Shown here: in pieces, positions 8,723-16,145 of the stretch
Layout: each line of letters starts with the position of its first letter
How positions within the stretch are numbered: the stretch's first letter is position 1
Notes under the pieces: model-generated
What the model saw: only the letters and a program-made list of their open reading frames with translations
Told to the model about the DNA's origin: nothing
The model's database searches: none
Translations under genes and position numbers: made by a program
Assembly: GCA_031277915.1 (NCBI GenBank)
Contig: JAITLL010000055.1
Location: 19,564 to 83,563 of the forward strand
Reading direction: 5' to 3'
Length of the DNA: 64,000 nt
DNA from: Acinetobacter sp.
Lineage (GTDB): Bacteria > Pseudomonadota > Gammaproteobacteria > Pseudomonadales > Moraxellaceae

Positions 8723-10369
8723 TTATTTTGTTGGATGGAAAATAAATACATCATAGTTTCGGTAGTGTAGAGTTTTTACAGAAGGGTCTTTAGTCACAAA
8801 ATTATTCGGTTGACTGACCACAATCAGATCTTGCTTTTGAGCTAGAGCATCTTTAAGTTGCTGTTCGCTCCATAAATATTTTTTAAGCTGAGGTTCAAAT
8901 AACAGGCCATCTTTAATTTCTAAAGAGGCACTATCAGAGTGAACACTATCCCATTCATTTACAATATATACAGGCTGTTTAAGCTGTAAAAGGAATGGCA
9001 CATCATAGAAATAGTAATTATAGAAAACTATTTTTGTAGATGGTGTTATGTATTCAGCGAAATCTGTTTGGCCTACATTATTTTTGGTATCCAAAATACG
9101 AACTGCAAAAGGAACCGAGCTACATAGAACAATCAAACTTATAAAAATATAGTTTAAATAGTTTAATTTCTGCTTTTTATATAAGCCTACTAGAAGCAGT
9201 GGGAGCACAATTAACAGTGTGCCAATGGTGTAAATGAATACAGCTTCGTGTTGGAAAAAAGGCTGATTCGCACGAATAAAATGTGGGGTAGCTACAATGC
9301 CGATCCCAAGAATCATAATAAATACAGGAGTACCCCATACCTGTAATTTGGTTTTATAACTGTTTTCAAGAACCTTATTAATCACAAGTGCCAAGAAAAT
9401 AGTAAGGGGTGGTACAGCTGGTAAAATATAGCCAGCTAGTTTAGACGGTGGAATAGAGAAGAAAACCGTGACTGAAATAAACCACCATACAAGCAGGGCA
9501 AATACACCAGATTGCTTATAATCTTTAAAGACGGCCTTAATCGACTCAAATCTACTCGAAAAAAACCAAGGTAAAGAACCGACAAATAAAATAAGCAGAT
9601 AGAAACTCCACGGTTGCTTATTATTAAATTCTTTTGAACTAAATCGACTAAATTGCTGGTCGATAAAGAAGTAATGTAAAAATTGAGGGTATTTACTTTG
9701 TACTGCGTACAGCCATGGGCTAATGATGAGTAAAAATAACAAGATAGCCAATGGATTAAGAAGAGAAGGTATTTTCTTCCACTGTTTAGTATAGAGTAAC
9801 CACGGCAACAGGATCATACCCGGAATGAGAACACCGATGAGGCCTTTACTTAGAAAGGCAGCTGCACCTGCAACATAACCTAAAAATAAAATAGGTTTAC
9901 GTGCAGAAATGGTGAAATCAGCAAAGCATAAAACGCTTAATGTAATCCCAGATGCTACTAGTAAATCATGATTAATATATTGGCTACTACCAAAAAAAAG
10001 TAGGTTAGTTGCTAAAATAATAACTGTGAGTTGCGCTACACGCTCTGAAATATGTTTTTTTACGAATAAAAATAGGCCAACTAACATAAGGGTACCGGCC
10101 AAAACAGGTACTAACCGTAATACCCATATATGTACACCGAAAAGCTCCATAAAAATAGAACTTAACCAATGTAGTAATGGCGGTTTATGCATAAATGGCA
10201 AACCATCAATTCGTGGAGTTAACCAATCTCCAGATTCGACCATAGCCCGGCTAATGTCTCCATAGCGACCTTCATCAGGTACAGATAAAGGTCTTATCCA
10301 AGAAAGAAGAAGTAACCAACACGGTAAAAAAAATAATAAAAATTTGGAATTACGAAGCCATTGCTGCAT
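8723..10369 (-). CDS. ArnT-like lipid A glycosyltransferase (GT39/GT83-type integral membrane protein)
   Basis: A 548-aa integral membrane protein with about 12 hydrophobic segments in its first 420 residues and a soluble periplasmic C-terminal part. The first periplasmic loop has the acidic signature PDEGRYGD (Asp32, Glu33) and a KPP motif (residues 62-64), as in ArnT and other polyprenyl-phosphate-sugar transferases. ArnT enzymes move an amino sugar from undecaprenyl phosphate to lipid A phosphate. The operon partners (GtrA-like protein, GT2 transferase, NaxD-like deacetylase) suggest that this one transfers galactosamine, like Francisella FlmK. That assignment is inference. It is the last gene of the cassette, starting 9 bp after the gtrA-like stop. 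Confidence 0.85.
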   Translation of the reverse strand: MQQWLRNSKFLLFFLPCWLLLLSWIRPLSVPDEGRYGDISRAMVESGDWLTPRIDGLPFMHKPPLLHWLSSIFMELFGVHIWVLRLVPVLAGTLMLVGLFLFVKKHISERVAQLTVIILATNLLFFGSSQYINHDLLVASGITLSVLCFADFTISARKPILFLGYVAGAAAFLSKGLIGVLIPGMILLPWLLYTKQWKKIPSLLNPLAILLFLLIISPWLYAVQSKYPQFLHYFFIDQQFSRFSSKEFNNKQPWSFYLLILFVGSLPWFFSSRFESIKAVFKDYKQSGVFALLVWWFISVTVFFSIPPSKLAGYILPAVPPLTIFLALVINKVLENSYKTKLQVWGTPVFIMILGIGIVATPHFIRANQPFFQHEAVFIYTIGTLLIVLPLLLVGLYKKQKLNYLNYIFISLIVLCSSVPFAVRILDTKNNVGQTDFAEYITPSTKIVFYNYYFYDVPFLLQLKQPVYIVNEWDSVHSDSASLEIKDGLLFEPQLKKYLWSEQQLKDALAQKQDLIVVSQPNNFVTKDPSVKTLHYRNYDVFIFHPTK

Positions 10370-10378
10370 ACACAGTCC

Positions 10379-10759
10379 TTAATGTTGAAATGCAAAAAAA
10401 CGGTTAAGCAAAAAAGTCACGACAGAGGTCAGAACAATTGCAATACACACTAAGGTTGAAACAGGTACATTAAAATAGAGGTTTGAGAGTAAAAGAAAAC
10501 TTTCATTAAATAAAAAACCTAAGCCTGCAACCAATGTGAATTTTGGTAGAGTCTGACGATGATCAAGATGTTGTGCTTTAAAAGTAAAAATGCGATGCCC
10601 GAAATAGCTCACCCAATAGGCGACTAAAAATGCGAGTAAATTGGCATATTGCAGTGCAACATGCTTCTGGAAAAGAAGCATGGCTACACTATAGTGAGTA
10701 AGTGCTGCTGCGGCCCCAGTAGTGGTAAACCGCATGAGCTGAAGAATATGAGCAAACAT
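10379..10759 (-). CDS. GtrA-family small membrane protein (putative lipid-linked sugar flippase)
   Basis: About 126 aa with four hydrophobic helices, including the FTTTGAAAALTHY start and the conserved VSYFGHRIFTF segment of the GtrA/DPMS family. GtrA-like proteins are thought to flip undecaprenyl-phosphate sugars across the inner membrane. Here that would bring the GT2 product to the ArnT-like enzyme. I chose the ATG at 10757-10759, one base after the stop of the upstream gene, which suggests translational coupling. A longer version beginning at 10837 would overlap the GT2 gene by 77 bp and adds a polar non-family extension. No clear ribosome site is visible for either start. Confidence 0.8.
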   Translation of the reverse strand: MFAHILQLMRFTTTGAAAALTHYSVAMLLFQKHVALQYANLLAFLVAYWVSYFGHRIFTFKAQHLDHRQTLPKFTLVAGLGFLFNESFLLLSNLYFNVPVSTLVCIAIVLTSVVTFLLNRFFAFQH

Positions 10760-10760
10760 G

Positions 10761-11741
10761 TTAGAAATTAGAGAACGTATTTTCCGGCTTTGTGATAGAT
10801 TTTTCTTGTTTAATACGAGAATGTTCGGATGCAACAATATATTTTGGTCTATTTTTTACTTCCGCATAAATTCGACCTACATATTCACCAACAATACCAA
10901 GGAATAACAACTGTATACCACCCAGTAATGTCATGCCTGCTACAAGTGTTGCCCAACCTGGAACAGAAACTCCCTCAATCAATGTATTTAGGATAATCCA
11001 TATACCGTAGCCCATAGCACCTAAGGCTAAGAAAGCACCAAAATAAATACATAAGCGTAAGGGTAAATCTGAAAAACCAGTTAAACCTGACATAGCCAAG
11101 TTAAAGAGAGATTTTACGTTGAAGCTAGAGCGACCATGTTGGCGTTCTTGTTCAGAAAAATTAACCCCTATACTTTTAAAACCAACCCAAGCATATAGGC
11201 CTTTCATATAGCGGTTTTTCTCTGGCAATTGTTTAATTGCCTCAACAACTTTTGCATCTAGTAGACGGAAGTCTCCAGCACTTTCAGGAATATCAATCGG
11301 AGAGCTTAAGTTTAATACCCGATAATAACCTTGGGTGAGAACACGTTTGAGCCAAGATTCCGTTGTACGATTACGAATGCCATATACCATGTCATAACCA
11401 TTTTTCCAAAGGTTAATCATGGTTGGAATTGCTTCAAATGGATGTTGAAAGTCAGCATCAATTAGTAGCGTAACTTCACCTGTCACATGATCTAAACCAG
11501 CGCTTAGGGCTGCTTCTTTACCAAAGTTGCGTGAAAGTTCAAGTACAACTAATGGATAGTCATCAATCATTGTTTGTAGAATTGGAATGGTATCGTCTTT
11601 GCTACCGTCATCTACCACAATAATTTCATAGCTAAGATTTTGTTGTTTCAGACTATTTGCCAAAGCAGGAATAAAGGTTTTTAAATTTTCTGCTTCGTTA
11701 TAGGCTGGAACAACGCAGGATAAAAAGGGTTTCATGTTCAT
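10761..11741 (-). CDS. GT2 polyprenyl-phosphate glycosyltransferase (ArnC/GtrB/FlmF-like)
   Basis: A cytoplasmic GT-A glycosyltransferase with a membrane anchor, 326 aa from the chosen ATG. PAYNEAENL starts the nucleotide-binding fold, DDGS is at 44-47, and the DxD metal motif is Asp95-Ala-Asp97 (DADFQHP). Two C-terminal transmembrane helices (about 215-240 and 255-280) are typical of DPM1/GtrB/ArnC enzymes, which load a sugar onto undecaprenyl phosphate. In this operon the likely product is undecaprenyl-phosphate-GalNAc, as for Francisella FlmF2 (inference). The start ATG overlaps the stop of the naxD-like gene in an ATGA, so the two are translationally coupled. A longer reading frame up to 11786 overlaps that gene and is rejected. 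Confidence 0.85.
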   Translation of the reverse strand: MNMKPFLSCVVPAYNEAENLKTFIPALANSLKQQNLSYEIIVVDDGSKDDTIPILQTMIDDYPLVVLELSRNFGKEAALSAGLDHVTGEVTLLIDADFQHPFEAIPTMINLWKNGYDMVYGIRNRTTESWLKRVLTQGYYRVLNLSSPIDIPESAGDFRLLDAKVVEAIKQLPEKNRYMKGLYAWVGFKSIGVNFSEQERQHGRSSFNVKSLFNLAMSGLTGFSDLPLRLCIYFGAFLALGAMGYGIWIILNTLIEGVSVPGWATLVAGMTLLGGIQLLFLGIVGEYVGRIYAEVKNRPKYIVASEHSRIKQEKSITKPENTFSNF

Positions 11742-12532
11742 TGCATTGTCCCTAGTCTGGTGAGTTGAATACCATATTGCTGACAATCAAGTTGGAATTG
11801 ATCCGAACAGAAGTACTGGTATTCTTGTATTCGGGCCTGTTGAATCGGATCTTGATCATTTGATTCTGCAAGCGCTGGATGACACATAATCAGTAAATGG
11901 TCTTTTGCATTTGCAAGCCAATATTGATTGAGTTCGCCATAGTCAGTTTGCTTAAAATCATAGATGCCAGCAAAGTGGTCGTTTTGATTAAAATGATAGG
12001 TCTGGCATGCTTTTGCTAAAGAATTAGAACCAAGTGCAGAGAGTACACGAGTCTTAAAACGATAATGGGGTAGATCTATAGGATGTTGTAAATTTCGAAT
12101 CCAACCCGTGAAATTTTTCTCTTTTAACAATTGCAGCAAAATATCACGTATAAATGGAAATTGATGAATATGTTGATGTCCATCAATAAAGTCAGGTTGT
12201 TTTCCCATTACCGAAACAAATAAGTCCCATTGCTCTTCAATACATTGAGTGATTGATTCACGATTGAGGCTAGAGGACCAAGCTCGTAAAATGAGCATAG
12301 GTAAAGAAAAAACAGTGTTACCTGAAGCGAAAGCATGGGTAAGATTTAAATGTAAACCGATATCAACTTGATCACTAAAAGGTTTTAATTTGGCAGCAGC
12401 GATTTCCCATAAATCAGATTGGGTCATACATGAGGTTGCTTGAAGTGCACCTTGTTCAATTAATTGAATAATTGCATCAGATATTTCTGCATTCATTGCA
12501 AAGTCATCTGCGCAATAACACACCTTTGCCAT
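11738..12532 (-). CDS. naxD: YdjC/ChbG/HpnK-family carbohydrate deacetylase, probably NaxD
   Basis: A 264-aa metal-dependent deacetylase of the YdjC superfamily. The Asp-Asp metal ligands lie close to the N-terminus (CADDFAMN), His61 in GLHLNLTH continues the site, and the DGHQHIHQFP motif near residue 160 is the second hallmark. In A. baumannii and Francisella, NaxD removes the acetyl group from undecaprenyl-phosphate-GalNAc so that galactosamine can be added to lipid A, and in A. baumannii it is reported as PmrB-regulated. The operon context and an upstream PmrA-box match support that identity here. The chosen start is the ATG at 12530-12532, with GGAA upstream; a TTG at 12538 is less likely. 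First gene of the four-gene cassette. Confidence 0.8.
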   Translation of the reverse strand: MAKVCYCADDFAMNAEISDAIIQLIEQGALQATSCMTQSDLWEIAAAKLKPFSDQVDIGLHLNLTHAFASGNTVFSLPMLILRAWSSSLNRESITQCIEEQWDLFVSVMGKQPDFIDGHQHIHQFPFIRDILLQLLKEKNFTGWIRNLQHPIDLPHYRFKTRVLSALGSNSLAKACQTYHFNQNDHFAGIYDFKQTDYGELNQYWLANAKDHLLIMCHPALAESNDQDPIQQARIQEYQYFCSDQFQLDCQQYGIQLTRLGTMQ

Positions 12533-12615
12533 ATCCAAATTCCGTCATAGGGCAGGATTACAGAATACTCTGCGTAGCTGCTGAAAAACTATACTAATTA
12601 CTATGGAGAAATTTT

Positions 12616-12632
12616 CTTAATTTCAACTTAAA
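12616..12632 (-). promoter_or_regulatory. Putative PmrA box upstream of the naxD operon
   Basis: Read on the minus strand, the direct repeat is TTTAAG-TTGAA-ATTAAG. It fits the PmrA consensus (H)TTAA(K/D)-N5-(H)TTAA(K/D) at every position and lies on the same strand as naxD, 84 bp before its start codon. Nineteen bases after the second half-site is TAGTAT, a possible -10. The PmrA box and the PmrAB control of naxD are established knowledge; functional binding at this site is inference. Confidence 0.65.
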
Positions 12633-12789
12633 GTTTTATTAATGTTTCATGATAATTGATACAAATTAATACTTTGAATTTATTTGTTTTTTTTGAAATT
12701 TTCGGTCAATTTTTAAAAAAACAAGCCTTAACTATAAGATTTTATAGTAAATAAAAATATAACTTATCCACATTAATGAACTCTTAAAT

Positions 12790-13881
12790 TTATTTGGAAG
12801 TTTTTAAACGTGAATATGCAATAATTAAAAAAATAATTCCAATTGTCGCAAGAAAAATTAATTTTGGAACTACTGTCGTTAATGGAACGCCCATTTGATT
12901 CAATTGTACAAACATTTGAATGCCATGTGTAGAGGGTAAACACCAAGCAAACCATTGTAACCATTCAGGCATGGCTTGATGTGGCCATGCGGCACCAGTT
13001 AATAAGAAAAGGGGAACTGAACTAAATACAATAATATGTCCGGCGCGTTCTGGCATGTCTAAAAGCGAGCCAATCAACATACCTAATCCAATGACACAAC
13101 TAATAAAAATCGGAACTGCGACAAGTAAACCAATAAAGTTTCCACCATGTGGATAGTCATTAAACCACAAGGTAAAACCATAAAGATAAAAACTTCCTAA
13201 ACAACCAATGGTAAAGAGGCTCGCAAAAATTCCTACAAAACGAATAGGGGTAATCTTTTCGTGTTGTTCGCGGTAGCTTGCAATCAGCATGGCTAAACCA
13301 AGCACAATAGTTTGGTGAATAATAAGTGAGGCAACCGCCGGAAAAATATAGCTGCCATAGCCTGAAAGTGGGTTAAATAAAGGGACCTGATGAATAGAAA
13401 GCGCAGGTTGGAAATGTGTGCGTTGTCCAAATTTTTCAATATACTCCTTTAATGTTGCCTCAATAGATGTAGCTAGGCCCAACCCAATTTCTTTGGTTTT
13501 TAAAAAGTTAGTTGTACTTAAATATAAGCCAATTCCACCAGTTTCTCCGCGGCGTAGGCTTTGCGTTAGGTTGTGCGGTAAAAGCAAAATGCCATCGGCT
13601 TTTTGCTCGCGTACCATTTGTTCAGCTTCGAGAAAATTAGCAGTGACATCAACAATTTTTACATGTGGGCTATTAGTGGTTTGACCAATTAGTTGTGAAG
13701 TTAACAAACTTTGTTCTTCATCGACGATCACAATAGGAATAGATTCAGCCCGTTCTGCTTTATAGGCAGTTGGATAAAAAAAACTATAAAGAATGACCGA
13801 TAAAATAAGGGTCGTAAAAACTGAGCTATTACGGACAATATCTTTAAATGTTTGTGCATAAGCCTTTAAAAATTCTTTCAT
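12790..13881 (-). CDS. ABC-2-type transporter permease (second of a pair)
   Basis: A 363-aa ABC-2 membrane protein. One N-terminal helix (about residues 18-37, ending in FFYPTAYKAE) is followed by a large periplasmic loop (about 40-165), then five to six helices (about 175-358). This is the YhhJ/YbhR arrangement used in tripartite exporters. It starts within the end of the upstream permease gene (4-bp ATGA overlap), so the two are probably made as a heterodimer. No nucleotide-binding protein is encoded in this operon. The substrate is unknown; homologous systems export drugs or hydrophobic compounds. It is the last gene of the TolC-HlyD-permease-permease operon. Confidence 0.85.
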   Translation of the reverse strand: MKEFLKAYAQTFKDIVRNSSVFTTLILSVILYSFFYPTAYKAERAESIPIVIVDEEQSLLTSQLIGQTTNSPHVKIVDVTANFLEAEQMVREQKADGILLLPHNLTQSLRRGETGGIGLYLSTTNFLKTKEIGLGLATSIEATLKEYIEKFGQRTHFQPALSIHQVPLFNPLSGYGSYIFPAVASLIIHQTIVLGLAMLIASYREQHEKITPIRFVGIFASLFTIGCLGSFYLYGFTLWFNDYPHGGNFIGLLVAVPIFISCVIGLGMLIGSLLDMPERAGHIIVFSSVPLFLLTGAAWPHQAMPEWLQWFAWCLPSTHGIQMFVQLNQMGVPLTTVVPKLIFLATIGIIFLIIAYSRLKTSK

Positions 13882-15008
13882 TGTGTTGCCCCTTGAACTA
13901 ATTTTTTAAGCAACACACAACTTAAAAAGAAATAAATAAGGCAGTAGCCAATCAGAATTAAAAAGGGAGTTATTGAAATAAAAAGTGGACTTCCAATGAC
14001 CCATTGTTCGGTCTGGAGCTTTGCATAAGGTGTATATGGAATAATCAGTGACCAAAATTTAGTGAAAATCGGTGCATTATTTAAAGGTAGGGTAACACCA
14101 GCAAAACTTAAAGAAGAACCACCGTAAACTGCAATAAAACCAAAAGTTTTACTTAAATTTTTGGTGGCAAGAATGACGGTGCTACTAATGAGTGCATAAG
14201 AAAAATAAAGCAAAAACTGAGCAACTAATAATAAGCTGAGAGAACCCGCTATAAACCAACCTCTGATCTCAACGAGCCAGAACATCCATACCCATGTCCA
14301 TACACAAAAAATAAAGCTATAAAGTAAATTTTTAGCAAGTAAGCCACTAATAAAACTCTCTCGGTTGACCCACTGCGTTAATGTACCGCGTTTAAGTTCT
14401 TGTCCAATTGCAAAAGCCACACAACAACACAGTAACAAATGCAAAACGGCTGGAACCATGAAGGGTTCTAAATAAAACTCATAGCTCATGCTGGGGTTAT
14501 AGAGTGTTGAAATTTTGACGTGAGCTGTAGGAATATCTAAATAGGGGATATTATTTGCAAGATAACTCTGGCCTGTATAGTCTGCTAAAGCATTGAGCGT
14601 ACTGACCAGCATGGCCGAGGAAATCGTATTTCCTACGCTAAAAAAAGATTGGTTAAACGCGATGCTAATTTGGGCATCCTGAGCTTTTACAAAACGGTTT
14701 TCAGCGCCGTCAGGAATGAAAACATAACCCCAAATTTTGGTTTCATTGAGGAGTTTCTCAGCTTCGGTTGGGCTTGCCGTAATTGTTTTAACATCTATCG
14801 TATGATTTAAAGAAAGATACTTTTCAATATTGCGACTTAGCTCACTTTGGTCCTGATCAATAATAGCGATAGGTAAATGTTCAGCTTTACCTGCATAAAA
14901 CATGCTGCTAAACAAAAAAATGATTAAAGCGGGGATGAGTGTCACCATACACAAATCCCATTTGTTGCTTCTTAAATAGTTTAGTTCACGTAATATACTG
15001 GCAAACAT
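13878..15008 (-). CDS. ABC-2-type transporter permease (first of a pair)
   Basis: A 376-aa membrane protein with the same plan as its neighbour: an N-terminal helix (about residues 18-40, VTLIPALIIFLFSSMFYAGK), a periplasmic domain to about residue 170, then six hydrophobic segments including IPYTPYAKL. This is the ABC2_membrane_3 type. The start ATG lies 3 bp after the stop of the HlyD-type gene and the stop overlaps the next permease gene by 4 bp, so translation of the operon is tightly coupled. No Walker A or ABC signature motif is present in either permease, so ATP hydrolysis must come from a subunit encoded elsewhere, if this works as an ABC exporter. Confidence 0.85.
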   Translation of the reverse strand: MFASILRELNYLRSNKWDLCMVTLIPALIIFLFSSMFYAGKAEHLPIAIIDQDQSELSRNIEKYLSLNHTIDVKTITASPTEAEKLLNETKIWGYVFIPDGAENRFVKAQDAQISIAFNQSFFSVGNTISSAMLVSTLNALADYTGQSYLANNIPYLDIPTAHVKISTLYNPSMSYEFYLEPFMVPAVLHLLLCCCVAFAIGQELKRGTLTQWVNRESFISGLLAKNLLYSFIFCVWTWVWMFWLVEIRGWFIAGSLSLLLVAQFLLYFSYALISSTVILATKNLSKTFGFIAVYGGSSLSFAGVTLPLNNAPIFTKFWSLIIPYTPYAKLQTEQWVIGSPLFISITPFLILIGYCLIYFFLSCVLLKKLVQGATQ

Positions 15009-15011
15009 GCT

Positions 15012-16133
15012 TTATTTTTCTTCTTTAATTTTAAATAGAACACTCATGCCAACTTTTAAATCTTTAACAGGGCGTTCAGGAACCAGATGTAATTTAAAGC
15101 TTCGAATATCATAACCGCCAGTCTGACGAGTAGTTTTAATCGTGGCAAAGTCACCTTCTGCATCAATATTCTTGACTTTAAACACTACGCTTTGATTGAG
15201 TGCAGGAATGAATCCTTCTAGTGTTTTGTTTTTATAAACAGAAGCATATTGGTTTTCACCGACATTTAAACTCACCCATAAATCATCATCTTCTAAAATA
15301 CTGACAACAGGCACACCCATGGCAACCAGTTCAGAAGGTTTGCCATAAGTTTTTGAAACTGTACCTGAAATAGGAGCGAATAAGCGGGTTTCTGCTTCAA
15401 GTGCTTGAGCTTCATTGACTGCTGCTTTGGCAATATCAACTTGTGCATCTGCTGTAGATTTCTGCTGGCTGGTACTTCCTCGTTTTGCTCGCGCATATTG
15501 TTGATAAGAGGCTTCACTTAACTCTTGGGCAGAGGTTTGTGCTGCTAACATTTCATCTCGTCTTTGACGTGAAATGACACCTTGTCTATATAAATTTTCC
15601 CCGCGTTGATAAGTGGTTTTTGCAAGGTTTGCTTGAGCTTTGGTACTTTGCCAGTTGGCATAGAGAGTATCGATATTTTCCTGTTGAGAACCACGGTCTA
15701 CAGTCGATTGAAATGCTAAAGCCGATTGTAAAGTTGCCAAGGCTTGTTGCTTTTTGGCTTCTATTTCTGGGCTGACTAAACGAACTAGAGGTTGTCCTTT
15801 AGAAACTTTTTGGCCTTCTTGTACATAAATTTCTTCAATACGACTGGGAACTTTTGTACTGATATGAATCGTTTCTGCCTCAACTCGGCCTTGTAATTCA
15901 ATAGGCTTGGGTTGATAGCTTTTCCACAAACCGAAAATGATTAAACCTAATAGGGCAATAATAACTACACCAATAATCAGTTTAATTTTCGAATTTTTAG
16001 GTGATTGAGTATCACTTTTATTCGATTTTACTTCTTGAGTATTGTCCGTTTGAATATTCTGTTGATCTTGACCTGTATGCTCTGTATCCGTAACAGGTGA
16101 ATCTTGCTGAGAAGGAGATGATTCTTGATTCAT
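15012..16133 (-). CDS. HlyD-family membrane fusion (periplasmic adaptor) protein
   Basis: A 373-aa adaptor linking an inner-membrane exporter to an outer-membrane TolC channel. A polar Gln/Asp/Thr/Asn-rich N-terminal tail of about 48 residues precedes the single membrane anchor (about 49-69, IKLIIGVVIIALLGLIIFGL). Next come a biotinyl-lipoyl-like half motif (QGRVEAETIHIS, then VQEGQKVSKGQPLVRL), a coiled-coil hairpin (about 125-245) and the second lipoyl half (FAPISGTVSKTYGKPSE). The layout matches EmrA/YbhG/YhiI proteins. An AGGGGC ribosome site precedes the ATG. It sits 12 bp after the TolC-like gene and 3 bp before the first permease gene. The long disordered cytoplasmic tail is unusual. 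Confidence 0.9.
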   Translation of the reverse strand: MNQESSPSQQDSPVTDTEHTGQDQQNIQTDNTQEVKSNKSDTQSPKNSKIKLIIGVVIIALLGLIIFGLWKSYQPKPIELQGRVEAETIHISTKVPSRIEEIYVQEGQKVSKGQPLVRLVSPEIEAKKQQALATLQSALAFQSTVDRGSQQENIDTLYANWQSTKAQANLAKTTYQRGENLYRQGVISRQRRDEMLAAQTSAQELSEASYQQYARAKRGSTSQQKSTADAQVDIAKAAVNEAQALEAETRLFAPISGTVSKTYGKPSELVAMGVPVVSILEDDDLWVSLNVGENQYASVYKNKTLEGFIPALNQSVVFKVKNIDAEGDFATIKTTRQTGGYDIRSFKLHLVPERPVKDLKVGMSVLFKIKEEK

Positions 16134-16145
16134 TTTATGCCCCTA

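Noticed and set aside
10760-10837. Longer N-terminus for the GtrA-like protein
   Set aside because: It would overlap the upstream GT2 gene and adds polar, non-family residues; the ATG directly after the upstream stop is a better fit.
12540-12789. Hairpin ACTATAA/TTATAGT at 12731-12748 as a terminator for the exporter operon
   Set aside because: AT-only stem without an adjacent T run on the correct strand.
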